Source of the DNA: Prinsepia uniflora
Lineage: Eukaryota; Streptophyta; Magnoliopsida; Rosales; Rosaceae
Length of the DNA stretch: 64,000 nucleotides
Assembly (NCBI GenBank): GCA_032719365.1
Contig: CM064873.1
Coordinates: 10,636,501-10,700,500, forward strand
Reading direction: 5' to 3'
Made by a program: the position numbers and the translations under genes. The notes below the pieces were generated by a model, which was not told the DNA's origin, searched no databases, and saw only the letters and a program-made list of their open reading frames with translations. This document shows, piece after piece, positions 32,948-46,186 of this stretch. Within the stretch, counting starts at the first letter, position 1, and each line of letters opens with the position of its first letter.

Positions 32948-34755
32948 CTAGTTGATGTGGATCACCTTTGACGCTGGCTCGTTTGGCTCTTTGTTCTCTA
33001 TGTGATTTACAGTCTTCTTCTTGATGTAGTCTGTACAATGCCCCTCCTTCAGGAGATTTCGGAGATATCTTTCGAAAGATATACAAGTGCTGATATTGTG
33101 CCCATAACATTCATGATAGGCGCACCATTTGGTTTTATCAGCATTCTCTTGATTGCCTTTGACTGGCTCCGGCTTCTTAAACCATGGCTTGTTCTTAATT
33201 TCATTGTAGATCTGATGGACTGGTAAAGATAGCTGCAAGTTAGGCCTCCCCATAACTGGCGTTTGGGAGTGTTTCCCCGCTTTGCGCTTGTTGAGCTTTC
33301 CAGTCGCAAACTTTCCATGGGGTTCATCCTCATTGGAGACCTTTTCGCTAGTCCTGGCATGGTCCTGAGCATGAGCGGCGCTCTTCTCGTCCTCCCAACT
33401 TGCATGTCGCTCTGCCAGCGAAAGTATTTTGGAAAGACTTCGCGCATTGCTCATGACGATGTCCCCGTAAAGCTGGCTGTCTCGAGGGAGTCCTTGCTTA
33501 AATGTCATTGCTGCAACAAGGTCATTACAGCCGATGATGCGAGACTTTTCCTCACAAAATCTTCGTATGTATTGTCGCAGAGTGTCTTTTGCTCTCTTTC
33601 GGACAGAGAAAAGATGGTCATCTTTTACCTTGATTGTCCGAAGTTGTGCGTATTCCTTCAAAAATGTCAGGGCCAACTCTTCGAAGGACTCAATCGACCT
33701 CGGGGGGAGATGATTGAACCAAGTCATGGCTTGGCCTTGAAGAGAAGCTTGAAAAACCTTGCACATGAGCGCATCGTTAGACCTGTGGGGGATCATGACT
33801 CCTCGGTAATAATCTATGTGTTTTACTGGGTCGGAGGCTCCTTTGAATGAAGTGAAGTTTGGTGTTGCGAATCTCTGGGGAATGGCTCCTCCTCAATATC
33901 CCTTATAAAGGGCGTAGAGAGCTGTATCTGGCGACGTAGATCGTTCTCTAGATCGCCACCTTGTTGAGCACGAAGGTGCATGTCCAGCAATTTTTGAACA
34001 TCATTAGCCCGCAATGCTCCTTGCCGAGGCGATGAGTCCCTTTGTGCTAATCGTCGAGAACCTCTTTGAGCTTCTTCCCTTGATTTCTGAGATCGTGCAG
34101 GGGAGTAGGCTTCGTCTTCCCTTTTACTGCCGTGGGCAGATTGTTTTGGGTTTTTGTGTAGAGCTCGAAGTTGCCCCCTGCCTCCATGGGAGTGTTGTGA
34201 GCGCTCTGCCCGTGAGGTTGCCCCAGGCTTATTTCCTAGCCGTTCACGTACTGATGACCTTAGGCGTTGAGGGTTTTTTGCTCGGTGAGTATGACTTTCT
34301 TCACTGGAATTGTTTAGCGAAGTGTCTCGTGACATTGTTCGGTAGTGGACTGGTTCTTTCCCAGGACGCCTTTGAGCATGCTCTTGTTTTCCACGTGACG
34401 TGGAATGTCTGTCCTGCTCTTGGACTGGTCTCTCTGCTAGTTGTTGCTGCAAGAGCTCTGACTGAAGTTGAACTTGTTTGCTTAACCCTTCAACTTGCTG
34501 CGCCAAGTTGTCCTGGGGAGGTTGGTGACGACTTCTCCTTGAGATGTCATGACACCCGTCCAGAAAGTCCCTTAGGACCAAGTTTGTTGTGGGTTGATCA
34601 TGTCGTGATGTATTTCCCATCAACCTCTCGTTTGCTTGTTGTAAAGCCGAAGTTCCTTCCCCTAGCGCGAGTACTTGGTTAGCTGGAGAGGGGAACGCTC
34701 CAAAACTGAAGGTTGGCCTCCCTCCAAGTGTCTCCATGGGTGATTCTATGGACAC
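32948..34755 (-). pseudogene. Gypsy gag of element E, with a frameshift
   Basis: Two overlapping-frame parts form one Gag. The N-terminal part (34755-33823, 310 residues) is hydrophilic and Arg/Gln/Ser-rich and ends in an acidic stretch. The C-terminal part (from 33796 back to 32948, 282 residues) has the retrotransposon Gag core (CKVFQASLQGQAMTWFNHLP, SFEELALTFLKEYAQ, LRQYIRRFCEEK) and a Tat-style knuckle, CAYHECYGHNISTC. The frames part near 33880, where a GAG repeat fits a two-base slip; read across, the frames match the usual Gag order. No protease or RT follows. Gag binds and packages element RNA. Confidence 0.87.
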
Positions 34756-34919
34756 ACGCCTGGGTTGAGTTGGCTGCTTCTCCGGAGTTTCAATGCGAGC
34801 CTCATTCCTTGTCTGAGCCGTTGAGGCAGAAACACCTTCTCCAGTTGATCAAACGGATCGATGAACCTTAGCCATGCCGAATCGAAGAATTTTGAATTTG
34901 GAAAGCTGTTGATGGATAA

Positions 34920-35217
34920 TTTGAACAACGTTCAGAATCTTCGAACAATGTCGATGAACGACGAACGAAGGGAGATGAACGATGAACAATGTTCAAAATC
35001 TTCGAACAATGTCGATGAACGACGAACGAAGAAAGATGAACGGTGAACGAATTCTTGATGAGTGATGAACAACGTTCAAAATCTTCGAACAATGTCGATG
35101 AACGACGAACGAAGAAAGATGAACGATGAACAAATTCTTGATGAGTGATGAACAACGTTCAAAATCTTCGAACAATGTCGATGAACGACGAACGAAGAAA
35201 GATGAACGATGAACAAA
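34920..35217 (-). repeat. Tandem leader repeats upstream of gag in element E
   Basis: Four copies of a 64-88-bp unit containing TTCGAACAATGTCGATGAAC, starting at about 34920, 34984, 35067 and 35155. They lie between the primer site and the gag start. Confidence 0.88.
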
Positions 35218-35250
35218 TGAGAGAGCTTCTTCTGAGTATAACTCAATAGC

Positions 35251-35269
35251 TCTCAATGAAAGCACCAAT
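35251..35269 (-). other. Primer-binding site of element E
   Basis: On the minus strand ATTGGTGCTTTCATTGAG directly follows the 5' LTR. The same sequence is common after LTRs of plant gypsy elements. Confidence 0.65.
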
Positions 35270-35853
35270 TGTTGAATCAAAGATTGAACTCGTCGCGAAA
35301 AGTCCTCACAATTCCTGCAAACAGTAAACAATTAGCTATCGTTGCTTCGATCGATTTACCCGGGGGGTTGTTCGACCAAGAACACTTTGATGCTTAAGTT
35401 AGCTTTGAGAGAGGAAAGGGAAATACTTCGAAACGAAGAATCAACGTACCTTGGAAATGAAATGTGCCTTGCTATTTATAGGAAAATCTTGGGAGCCTTG
35501 GAGCGTTCTGATTGGTCGGTTGAATATTTAATTAATAAAAAATATATTATTAATTAAATATACTATTTAATAATTGTAATGATGGTTCATCATGATAGTA
35601 ATGACAATTATTGTATTTTAATATCAATATTAATTATCCATTATTAAGAATAACGACAATTAATTCTCGGAGAGAATATTGATATTACGGAGATTTTAAC
35701 CCGATCAAATAACGTATTTAGCTGGTAAATATATTATTTAATATGCGGGTGTTTTCAAATGATCAGCGTTATTGCCAGGGGCAATTTAGTAATTTTTGGG
35801 AATTACGGGCCACGTGGCAGCTCCATAATTTTCGGATGATTTTGGGTTCCACA
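35270..35853 (-). repeat. Element E 5' LTR
   Basis: A 584-bp partner of 28585-29168. TATAAATA on the minus strand is at 35480-35473 and would drive gag. Confidence 0.92.
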
Positions 35854-36209
35854 CAACCAAACCTAAATTTTCAGAACTATGATTTTATTGCTTTCCCTAA
35901 GAAGGAATCGCTAAGGCTTAAGGTTCACAATTTTGGAAACTTTTAGTGGTTTACCTCTGTGTTAAAAGAGAAAAAAAAAAGTATGGACCCTTACTCAATT
36001 AAAAGTCCATATATGAAATCATGTGGGAGGATCAATATTAACGAATACTCTCTCAAGAGTAGATTCGACTCTTTAGATCACGACGCTTTGTATTAAGAGA
36101 TTGTGTATTAATCCGCATTTCATTAAATCTTAACCGTTAATCTACATGAAAGGATCAGCCAAAATGATTCAAATTTTTTTTTCTTAAAAAAAAAATCCAA
36201 CCCCGACAT
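35854..36209. other. Unassigned AT-rich spacer
   Basis: No gene or recognised repeat was found between element E and the copia LTR remnant; an A/T homopolymer pair lies at about 36170-36196. Confidence 0.4.
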
Positions 36210-36753
36210 TGTTGATTTTCAAGTCGATTCCAGTATATTTCAGCAAGGATGCAGCAAAGTGCTCGAAGAACAAACACAATCGCAAACATTTATTCCTTAA
36301 ACATAGTTCTCCTAGCTGAATTGAGCTGAAACTAGCTCAAGTAGTGGTTAGAATTAGACAAATTGACCGTGTTTAGTGATTTTCTGGTGTTGAATTGATG
36401 ATTGAACAAAAATCTGATTATCCGATAATCTGTGCACTCTAAATGCTTGATGATTTGTTTCAATGAAATTCTAAGTAATTCCTCACAGCTATGGCTGTGT
36501 ATTTTTCATTAATTGAATTGCATACATGAGATAGATAATGATGATTTTACATGGAAATCTCACACATTCACCTCACACACTCACCTCACCGTTACAACAG
36601 AATGTCATGACACTCTGATGTCAATTTCTTACCTATTACAATTTGTCATCTGTCACACACATGCACTCTCTCTTCCATAGCACTTTAGGAATGCTACGTA
36701 AAGTTTTCTAGAATCCTGATTAATAGTTGTGGCTTAATACTAAAATAGCAAGC
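36210..36753 (-). repeat. Copia-type LTR remnant
   Basis: The + strand left edge TGTTGATTTTCAAG and words shared in order with the LTR at 932-1520 (complements of TTAGAGTGCA, GCTTGCTGA, GTGTGTGAG) suggest a related LTR in minus orientation. Its right edge near 36753 is approximate and no target duplication was found. Confidence 0.4.
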
Positions 36754-36970
36754 ACAAATAACTGAACAAATCCAAAGATTTATAGCATAATTTTCTACCA
36801 TCAAACACAAAATGTATTCATAAACTCATTCCATAATATTAATGAAACTTCTTATTCAATCCAGAAATCAAATACATAAAACTTCATATCCATTGTACAT
36901 GAACTTTTAACATAAAGTTTCATAAGCATAAAAGTGTGTCATCAACCTTACGTACATAGACTATCATATA
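36754..36970. other. AT-rich flank of solo LTR I
   Basis: Nothing recognised. It ends in the target copy ATATA (36966-36970) of LTR I. Confidence 0.4.
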
Positions 36971-37892
36971 TGTCAGGATCCGTCCCAATCCCCCCGAGAT
37001 TAACGCGGGCGACCCTGATCCCGACAAGGGAATTTCCACCCTTAGCCCTCTTGGGCTTCAGAGTACGCCAGGATTCGAAGGAGGTATGTGATATCTCGGT
37101 CTCTGCTACAGTCCACATCCACGATCAACCTGAAGGGCAGTTAAAACATTAAAAACAATGAGTTTATAAAAACATTTTCATAAAGACATTTGTACCCTTC
37201 ACTAAAAAGCATGCATGCATTCAAAAACCATTTGCCAAATCTTCAGGGCCTTAGCCCAAAACCATAAAGAAACCAACCATACGGGCCACTGCCCAAATCC
37301 ATGTGGGACTCAGCCCAAAACCTGTACACATCACACATCATATAACATATACATATAACTCACATAACCAATCCTATCACGGTTTCCAAAACTACGCGCG
37401 TGCTACCTGGAGTCTCAAAGCCCAAGTCTCTCAGGGTCCACCCAGGTCAATGTTCGTAGATCAGTGACCCTCCCTGAGGTTATAATCCAAGCCCTCCTGA
37501 GAGTAAGGTACTCAACGGAGGCGACTCCACTCAGTTAGTGCTCCGTGACTACTCCGGGGTCCATCCAGACCAACGACCCTCCCCGGAGGAGACATTGCAA
37601 GTAAGGAAGGTATATGAATATATATATATATATATATATAACGTAAACATTCATGCCCGGTCCCCATAAACCGTCATGAATCATAAAACCTTTCAAGGGT
37701 TCATGCCGGTCTCCATAAACAGTCATGAACCTAGAAATCCATTTAGGGTCCTCGACCTGAAAACATAAACGTAACGTAACTGCGTCTCGTGCCCGAACAC
37801 ATGACTCAGCTGGGCATCATGCCCGATATCTCAGGGTCAGTCACGACTCTGATCGTAGTGATGCTTGCAACCATCCATCCACGACCGCCCTC

Positions 37893-40800
37893 TGTCAGGA
37901 CCCGCCCCGGTTTCACCCCGAAACTCGAGGTAAATCCTGCTCCCGTCTAACCCCCGACCCAAAAACAGTCAGACGCGGGAGAAAGCACTTAATAAATCCC
38001 GAAGTTAGAGTTTTACAGAGCATAGTACAAATTTCAAAGAAATAAAAACCGATAATAAATACACGCACACGGAAGAAAAACTTGGTCACTCTGGGACCCC
38101 GCTCGTCACTTCTATGCCTCAGACACTGCCTCGACGTCAAGACCCCGCGCTATCTCCACAACCTGGAGGGCAATTTAAAAATAAAAGGTGTGAGTGGACC
38201 GTAACTAAAATAAAAGTTCTAAAACCATTTTAAGAAAACCCAAGTTTAGCCCTCCGTTTTAAAACCACATGCATAACCCAGTTCATAAAACAGTTATAAA
38301 CCAAATCACCATAAATCACATCATAAGAAACAGAAACACTATAAAACAGTTATAGAAATCATAGCATATGAATCATAAAACCGTATCAGAAACCATGAAC
38401 TTCCGATCAAATCTGCTGGACCTATCCGAGTCTTTAAACTCAATCCAGGCCTCAATAATATCCGAGTCTTTAAACTCCCGAGTCTTTAAACTCAACAGGC
38501 CTACGGGGGAAAATCAATATATCCGAGTCTTTAAACTCCCGAGTCTTTAAACTCCCGAGTCTTTAAACTCCCGAGTCTTTAAACTCAATCCGGGCCCGTC
38601 CCCCGTCAATCAAAATCCGGGTCTTTAAACCCAATATCCAGATCCAGCAAATCCAATCCAATTTCAATGTAAACCCATTTCTAAATCCATAACCAAACTC
38701 GAATTCGAAATCCCCAGTTCGAAACCCTTCCGGCGTTCAGAACCGATATTCCGAACCCAAATCCGGAAATCCACTTTTTCAACCAAAACCCACATTTAAT
38801 CACAATTCATGTTTCATAATCCATTCATCATCATCAGAAAACAATTATAGATTGAAATTCCTAAGTATGGCATCAAAATCCGAAAATCAGCTTTTCCTCG
38901 AAAATGTCTCGAAAAACGTGCCAACATATCAACCACATATTGTGACGCCCCGGAAGTTCGAAACACGAAAATTTGGCAACTTTGGGGAAAATGATGATTT
39001 TGCCCCCGGAATTGGGCGAAAAGTTGACTTTTAATTTGAGCGGTCAAACGGACTTTGACCGATGACCGTGACGTAGTTCGGGACGTCACGAGTTTATAGA
39101 CAGATGGCACGCCCGATTCCGACATTCGAGGAGAAAGTTATGACGTGCGGAAGGTGGTGAAAGGGGCCGAACGTTGACTTTTTGATCGGGACATGTTTTG
39201 GACTTTTCGGAAGTACTGTTGGATAGATCTCGGGACGCTGAATCCGTAGACAGGCGGCATGCGTCAATCGGAGTCCGAACGAAAAAGTTATGGGTCTAGA
39301 ACAATGAGGGGTATTTTTGTAATTTATGCTAGTAAGGGTAAAATGGTAAATTGTCACTGAAGGGATAATTGACAAATTAAATGGCCGAGTCAGTTAGTAA
39401 AGATAAGGGTTGATCCCTTGACGACACTTGTCACTATAATTGCAAGATTAGTGTAAAGCTTAGTTATTATTTAAATTAATATCAATATGAACTCACCCGT
39501 TTGGGTTTTGATCACATAGGTGAATTGATTCAAACAGAAAACAAGGAAATTGAAGGAGGACGTGAGAGAAGAAAATAAAGGGAATGAGACGATTAATTGG
39601 GCACTGGAATTGGACGGAAACCCAACTGAAAAACCCAGAAAACCCGAAAATACCTATAAGGAAGCTAGGATCGATTTCGATGTTGTGCGTGTTTTTAAAT
39701 GAAATTGATGTTGCAGTTGGCCTTCTGGGAGTGAGACGAGTCGAATGAGATTAAAATTGAAGGAAATTGAGGGTGTTATCGACCAGAACCGAGAGGGGGA
39801 AAACTTTGAATGATCGAGCTTGAGTCGTGGATTTGAGGCCATGGAACCGTGAAATTGATCATGGAAATACGTTTATTGGAACTCTACGATGCTTCTTGAT
39901 GCATCAATTGAAGGAAACAAGTGAGAATTTGGGACGATTGGATGATGAACAGTGCGTAGTGTTCTTCGCAAAATCGAGTTTGATCAAAGGGATTGAGGTA
40001 CGTTTACACCTAATCGATTGTACAGAACTTCAATTGGGTCTATAACGATGCTAATGAATGATTGAATTGAAGGAAACGATGTCGAATTCATGGAAATGGA
40101 ACCGGGTTACCTCGCGGGTCGTAGGACCCGTTTACCAGTCATTCGGGTCGAGAAGACAACAGTGATGGGTACTGTAGCAGGCGCGTGGCATCCACGCGCA
40201 GCCACTCACGGCGGCGCGTAGGGGCGCGTGAGGGGGAATCCCGAGGTGAGTTCAACATGAAACTTGTCCTATTTAATGTAACGAACATTTTTTGTGTTGG
40301 TTGCGAGTCGGTGGGACGCCGTCTCGATAATGTTTCGAGGGTCCGAAGGTTTATGTTACGTATTAAATTAATATTAAATTCCCGGAAAATTACGAGAAAT
40401 TAGTATGATGAAAATTGAGTCCTTAGTGACCTTGAATAATGATTGTGGACAGGATTCGGGATTCCTGGAAAATGTCGGAAATTACAGAAACGCGTGCAGC
40501 TCGGGAAGCGAGCGGTTTGGACGGTGTGTGAGTGGACGTTTGTTTTATAACTTGATATGCATGCATAGTTAAATGTTTTACATGATTGATTGCATGATTT
40601 GGTTTGCAATGATGTCATGATTTGTTTGGATGATTATTTATGATTTAATGATTATTTTAATCGGTAATTCGGGCACGTTTTACGAGGAAATGTGCAAATG
40701 ATATTTTGGACTAGGCCCGGAGTCAAAATGATTTAAAAATGAATATTTTAATGAATTAATGAGTTAAGAATAATTTCTGGATTATTATGATATTTTCTAT

Positions 40801-43670
40801 GTGATTTTACGGATTTACGTGTAAAGGATATTTGGGCTTGAGTCCCGGTTGGTAATGATTTGACTTGGATTGAGTCATGAATTTGATTGACATGTTTTGG
40901 GATATGATCCCGGATGGTTTTCCTTGTGATTGTGATTGTGACTATGGATGCCCAGACGGTCGGAGCTAGGGGATTACCTAGTCGGCCGGTGCTTGGGGAT
41001 ATGGTGGTATGATTGTGAGTTATTATGGTAAGCCAACTTCTCGGATGCGACTGAGCCTGGATGTACCACTCAGATGTGTCTGAGCCTGGGGATGTGTTCG
41101 CCCAGATGTGACTGAGCCCGAGGGTTGAGCCCAGATGTGTCTGATCCCGAGAGTGTGGCTGGATGTTGGCCTACGCGTAGTGCAGATGTGACAGTGTGAT
41201 GGTTTGTGCACTTGTGAATAGTGCGGATTGATTGATTGATTGATTGATTGAGTAATTGATTGTGACCTTGTGCAGAGTACTGTTTGATGTTGCGTACTGG
41301 TATTGAGTACGAGTTTTGGTCCGTGTGGCCAGGTGACTATGTTTTCATGTGTTTGGCCTGAGAGCCGGAAATTTGACTTATTATATGGTTTGGCTAAAAG
41401 CCAGTATTTGTGTTTCATCTGTTTTCCTATGCATGCATGATTTGTAAAACTGGAGGGTAAATGATGTCTTTTCAAATGTATTTTAACGAATATATTTTTG
41501 TCCACTCACACCTTTGTTTTTGATGACCCTCCAGGCCGTGGCACAACGTTCGGGGCTGATCTCGAGGCGGAGGCATGAGCAGCAGTTATCCCTTGTCTGA
41601 TAGGTGCTGAAGGCTAGTTCCGGGACTTCAGTTGACTTGTCAGACAGGAGCAGGACCGGGCATGGTTATCGAAGTCCAGTTGGGACGGGTCCTGTCACAT
41701 ATAATCATCAACAAGAAGCATAAAAACACATTTAATATCATAAAACATCAATAAAAGCAGTTAGGCATGCTCGAAAGAAAGAAAGAGTCCACTCACAGTA
41801 CCGAGCCCTCAATCGCGTCCCGAACGTCCAGCACGTTCCTCAGTTCCTCGGGAAATCCCGATCCTGTCAACAACCACCAAATTACGTCACTAACACGTCC
41901 ACGAGTATCCACCTAAATTCCCTCAAAAATCCCCGGGTCGTGAACGTAAAGAACGGGAATCCTAAACCTTCACCCTCGCGAAACTAAACTCAAAGGACGT
42001 CCGAACAACCCGAAATCACTTCCATTAGACTCGTTAGAACACTTAGACTAAAAACCATGTTGACCACTTTCCCCAGAACCGCCGCACGCGCCCCCACGCG
42101 TCGCCCAAAGTGGCTGCACGTGGGCCTCACGCGCCAGCTACAGTGTCACCCTCAACCTGTGCTGAACCGGCCGCTGCAACTTAGACCGGCGAGAACCATT
42201 CTCCCCCGTCCGGACACCAATTCACCTCCTTTCTTCACCCACAGCTTCGTCCAGACCTACCCTATCTATCCCCCAACTCCTCTAACCTCGACAAGGTCCC
42301 ATCATCGTCGACTGAAGCTCGAAAGAAAACCCGAGCACTGCTCTGTTTTCTTTCCCGGCCACCCGGACCACCACCCATCACGGTGGCCAGCCCAAACTCT
42401 TTCTAGAACCCTTCTGAACCTAACCCAACTCTCCTAAACCTTCAACTCAGTCCCTAGGTTCATGACTCGCCGTCTGAAACTCACGGCCAAAACAGAGCAT
42501 ACAGAGTCCCTCCGTCGTACTAACCCCTACCGTTCACTCCCCATCACGGCAGCACAACCAGAGGACGCCTAGACCTTACCTGAGTCTCCCAGACCACCGT
42601 AGACTCATCGATTCGACCTCTAGACTCATGACTTCCGATTTGAAACTCAACGGGAAAACAGGGCAAGTTTACAGAGATGAGGGATTACCTGCAACCGTCC
42701 ACCACCGTGCTCACCGCCGCGTTTGCTAAGGTCCACAGCGTCGCCTCAGCCTCCTCTCGAGGTCAATCGCACCCGCACACGGCCACAGCACCACCACAGG
42801 CCCTCAGTCTTCTCTGTTTCTCTGGTTGTCCCCTTGAGCTCTCAACTCACACACACCACGATTCCTTACCTCCCAACCTTCTCACTAGCTCCCTCTCACT
42901 CTCTGATCACCCTCACACACTCACAACTCATCAGCACACACCATCACCCTCGATCACCCCTCAATTTCCCTCACGATCTCCCTCTGTTTTCTGTCTGGTG
43001 CAAGAAACCATCACGAACACACGAACACGGTTGCACCACAATTATTTGGGCCGTGCACGCATTGGAACTCACCAGAAGCCACTCCACCTTTAGCACGTGT
43101 CACCATCCTCCTCATTATCTCACCAAATGGCTCCATCCCAGCCGTCCATCTGCCTTCTCTGTGCACAATTCCCCAGACAACCAAAAGACCAAACTGCCCC
43201 TCTTTTTAACCCAATTTTACGCTTTTGCCACTAACTTCCTAGACCCGTAACTCCCACATCGTATGTCCGATGAATACGTGCCGCCTGTCATCGAACTCAG
43301 GACAACGAGATCTACGTAACCATCCTCGGTCAACGTACCAAAATCCGATCGTCCAAAAAGTCAACTTTTCCCCCTATTTTAACCAAATTACGGTTATGCC
43401 CTCAACCTTCCGAACATCATAACTCCCTCCTCGGATGTCGGAATCAGGCGCGCCACCTGCCTACGGATTTGTGACGTCCTAACCTACGTCCTGGTCACTG
43501 GTCAACACCTACTTGACCACCCGAACTAAAAGTCAACTTTTTACCCAAACTAGGGGCAAAATTGTCATTCTACCCTAACAACCCCAATGAAACCAACTAA
43601 CCACCGATTAGTCTCACTAATCCCTCCTTAGTCACACTACTAATCCCGGCTCTCGGGACGGGTTGTTACA
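37893..43670 (-). mobile_element. Solo LTR H, nested in I
   Basis: TGTCAGGACCCGCCCC at 37893 and GGGACGGGTTGTTACA ending at 43670 are the termini. TSD CCCTC is at 37888-37892 and 43671-43675. Without G it is about 3.0 kb. Repeats of GAGTCTTTAAACTC lie at 38425-38590. Open frames at 42677-43250 are Pro/Ser/Thr/His-rich by composition and not supported as genes. Confidence 0.92.
38941..41697 (+). mobile_element. Solo LTR G, nested in H
   Basis: It starts TGTGACGCCCCGGAAG, a diverged 5' terminus, and ends GGGACGGGTCCTGTCA. TSD CATAT is at 38936-38940 and 41698-41702, giving 2.76 kb. It carries GTGAGTGGAC (about 40527), GTCCACTCAC (about 41502), a (TGAT)n run near 41228-41250 and CAGATGTGACTGAGCC-type repeats shared with K. 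Confidence 0.92.
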
Positions 43671-45811
43671 CCCTCAATCCTGGTATGTCGCCGTGAACGA
43701 ATCAACCGACGCAACCACCGCTAGATTATAGAGCTCTCGTCACTGATCAATATCCTAAACCGTTAGCACTCCGAAGTCGAGCTTCCATCGGCTACCAGAC
43801 TATAGATCGTGTATCGTGACCTCTCCGGAAGGAACATAACTCAGTCTGGAGGCGAGCGTCGTATCTTCCGTCGCCGTGCACATAACACTCGCCGCGACCA
43901 CGATTCAGACACGTAGGTCATCAATAGGGTCATATGCCTGAGACAAAACCAAATGGTTCTCATGCCCGAGTTTATCCTTTCTAAATTCAAAACTATTTCA
44001 TTTAAACCAATAAAGAAATACGTACCCTTATAGGCACCGTACAAGGCCGAAATCTCAAAATACATGCCAATACGTTACCACACACAAATGCACTCATGGA
44101 ATCACAAAACAAGTATTAAAACATATAATAAACATTTATACATGCATCAATTTAGAAAATAAGGTCCACTCACAGACCGTCCGAGCTGCCGCCTAGATAT
44201 GCGTGACATACGACTCTCCAGAGCCAATCGTCGTCACCGAGACTCCTAAACTTGTCCAAATCACTTTATAGGGTTACTAACTACCTTATTAACCTCTCAC
44301 TAAAGCCCCGTAATTTTTCGGACACGTTAACTATTTTTATACTCGATCCTAAACCTTCTGACACCCAGAAACCTATCGACATGATGTTCGATCGACACGA
44401 AACCAATCCCAAAATATTCGTTACATCGAATAGATGATTTCACATGTTGGAAGTTTCCCCAAAAGACTGTTCACACGCCCTCACGCTCCCCAAGAAGGTC
44501 CTGCGCGTGGGCCTCACTCGCCAGGACACTATTCCTACGTCTTCAACCTCAGACCGGTCCAGACCGGTTTTCCCTGTGCAGTCCGGTCCAGCCTAGTTTC
44601 TCCCCCATTTTTCATCCAATCTTCTCCTTTTCAATCCCAATCTTCCTACTTTGATCCTATGAATCTAAATATGTAAACAAAACAATCTAAAACCTACAAA
44701 AATCCATCCATTCTAACTCCCCATTTCGGTCCAATATTTCCATTTCCTCCCTAGGGCCTCCTTGGTCGTGAACCACCACCAACACCTCCTTATTACTCCC
44801 CTAGAAACCTAATAAACCTTACCCAACCATCCAAAACCGTCCATAATAGCACAAATCGAAAATAAGGAAAAATGGGCCAAATCGATACCCCTGTCGGTTT
44901 TCCTCCTCCACGTCGCCGTCCACGGCGGTTCAGGCCGTCCTGTAGCCTCCCTCAGTCCTCAGCCACTCTCTACCTCATCCTCAGATTGAACCAAGTGAAG
45001 GGGGAAGATATTGGGGTGTGGGTTGTACAGAGATGGAAAATGGTGAGATCGGGTTTGGGTTTGGGTTTGGCTTGGTATGCACAAACAAAGGGATGGTTAT
45101 ACATGTATGGGAAGCAATGAGAAATGGATGAGTGACACTTGTCACTCGTCCATTGGGCCAATTTAAATATATGGGGCCCATTTGAATACAAAAGCTCCCT
45201 ATTTCGTAAAACGTGTAATAGTGACCCGAAACTTCCTTGAACCATAACTTCTCCGTCGAACGTCTGAATTCGACGCGTCACCTGTCTATGAATTCGTATC
45301 ATCCCGATCTACGTAACGGTCCTTGGCCCTCGGCCATCGAACCTCCCAGGTCAAAAGTCAACTATTTTTCCCCTTTTAACCAAATTACCCTTGAACTTCC
45401 GAACGTCATAACTTCTTCCTCAAATGTCGGAATCGGGCGTGCCAGTTGTCTATGAACTCGTGACGCCTCGAACTACGTCACAGTCATCTGCCAAATTCCA
45501 TTTGACCTGAACGAAAAGTCAACATTTTGCCCACGACCAGGGGAAAAACGGTCATTTTGCATCGTTCATCCGATTTCACTCAACTAATCTTGGGTTAACC
45601 TCACTAATCCTTGATTAGTCACTAATCTAATCCCGAAATTCGGCACGGGTCGTTACAATATATAACGTAATTTGCTGCTAATGTCTCTCCAATTCCATCC
45701 TCCAAAATCCATGATACATATGCATTCAAACTGCAACACAATTCAACAACATCAACTGAAAAAAATGGAGTTTCACAACAATTCAATAGCATCAACCTTA
45801 CAATAAGAATA

Positions 45812-45937
45812 CTAGTTGAGACGAGGACCAAAAAGACGGGGAATCTGCTTAATAACAGCTTCTGATCCTAAGAAGGTGCCATATTTCTTAGCCAATTTCC
45901 TAACCAATTGCTTATAAAGACGAGGAACTTTGAACAT
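45812..45937 (-). pseudogene. Fragment of ribosomal protein uL1 (L10a)
   Basis: 41 codons open at the ATG at 45937 and stop at 45812. The stretch KLAKKYGTFLGSEAVIKQIP followed by RLFGPRLN matches the conserved KKLAKKY..ASEAVIKQIPRLLGPGLN region of eukaryotic ribosomal protein L10a, a component of the large subunit's L1 stalk. Only about 33 residues are recognisable, the conserved Gly in GPGLN is Arg, and a stop follows at once. It is a relic, 250 bp from a second unrelated host-gene fragment in the same orientation. Confidence 0.75.
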
Positions 45938-46186
45938 TGTTGGCTGTTGAACTTTGAACTTCTAATTTCACAAACATAACTAAGAGTAAAAATAGTGAGT
46001 ACATAACCAAACTACCCCAAACACATTTGACTAACATATGACTAAAAAACTTGATTGAAAAAAAAAACTTGAAGCAGCAAGTTTTTAGTAAAGTCTCTTT
46101 CATTAACTAAAATAATTATCAAAGTATCTTTCATTTATTTTTAAATTTTCAAATGATATAAACCTCTTGCAACATAGAATTCTTAC

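Larger units (their letters stand above)
28585..35853 (-). mobile_element. Gypsy-type element E, gag-only, non-autonomous
   Basis: A 7.27-kb element on the minus strand with two 584-bp LTRs (28585-29168 and 35270-35853) that differ at three positions by eye. In element order it has the 5' LTR (right), a primer site (ATTGGTGCTTTCATTGAG), a repeated leader, gag (34755-32948), a 24-bp repeat array, an antisense reading frame and a polypurine tract (GTGGGGGCATT) before the 3' LTR (left). No protease, RT or integrase is found. Flanks are CTACC and CAACC, a 4-of-5 match to a target duplication. Confidence 0.88.
36971..45657 (-). mobile_element. Solo LTR I, interrupted by H and G
   Basis: In + coordinates it starts TGTCAGGATCCGTCCC and ends GCACGGGTCGTTACA, with TSD ATATA at 36966-36970 and 45658-45662. 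Without H it is about 2.9 kb. It holds an (AT)n tract at 37618-37640, the GC-rich hairpin near 44475-44520 and one clear arm (GTCCACTCAC at about 44165). The partner arm near 37165 is decayed. Confidence 0.9.

Noticed and set aside
33002..34682. Long + strand frames (up to 222 codons)
   Set aside because: They are antisense shadows of the gag frames, which carry clear Gag motifs on the minus strand.
42677..43250. Overlapping 138- and 175-codon frames
   Set aside because: They lie in CAC/TCA-rich sequence of LTR H; frames overlap and have no domain motif.
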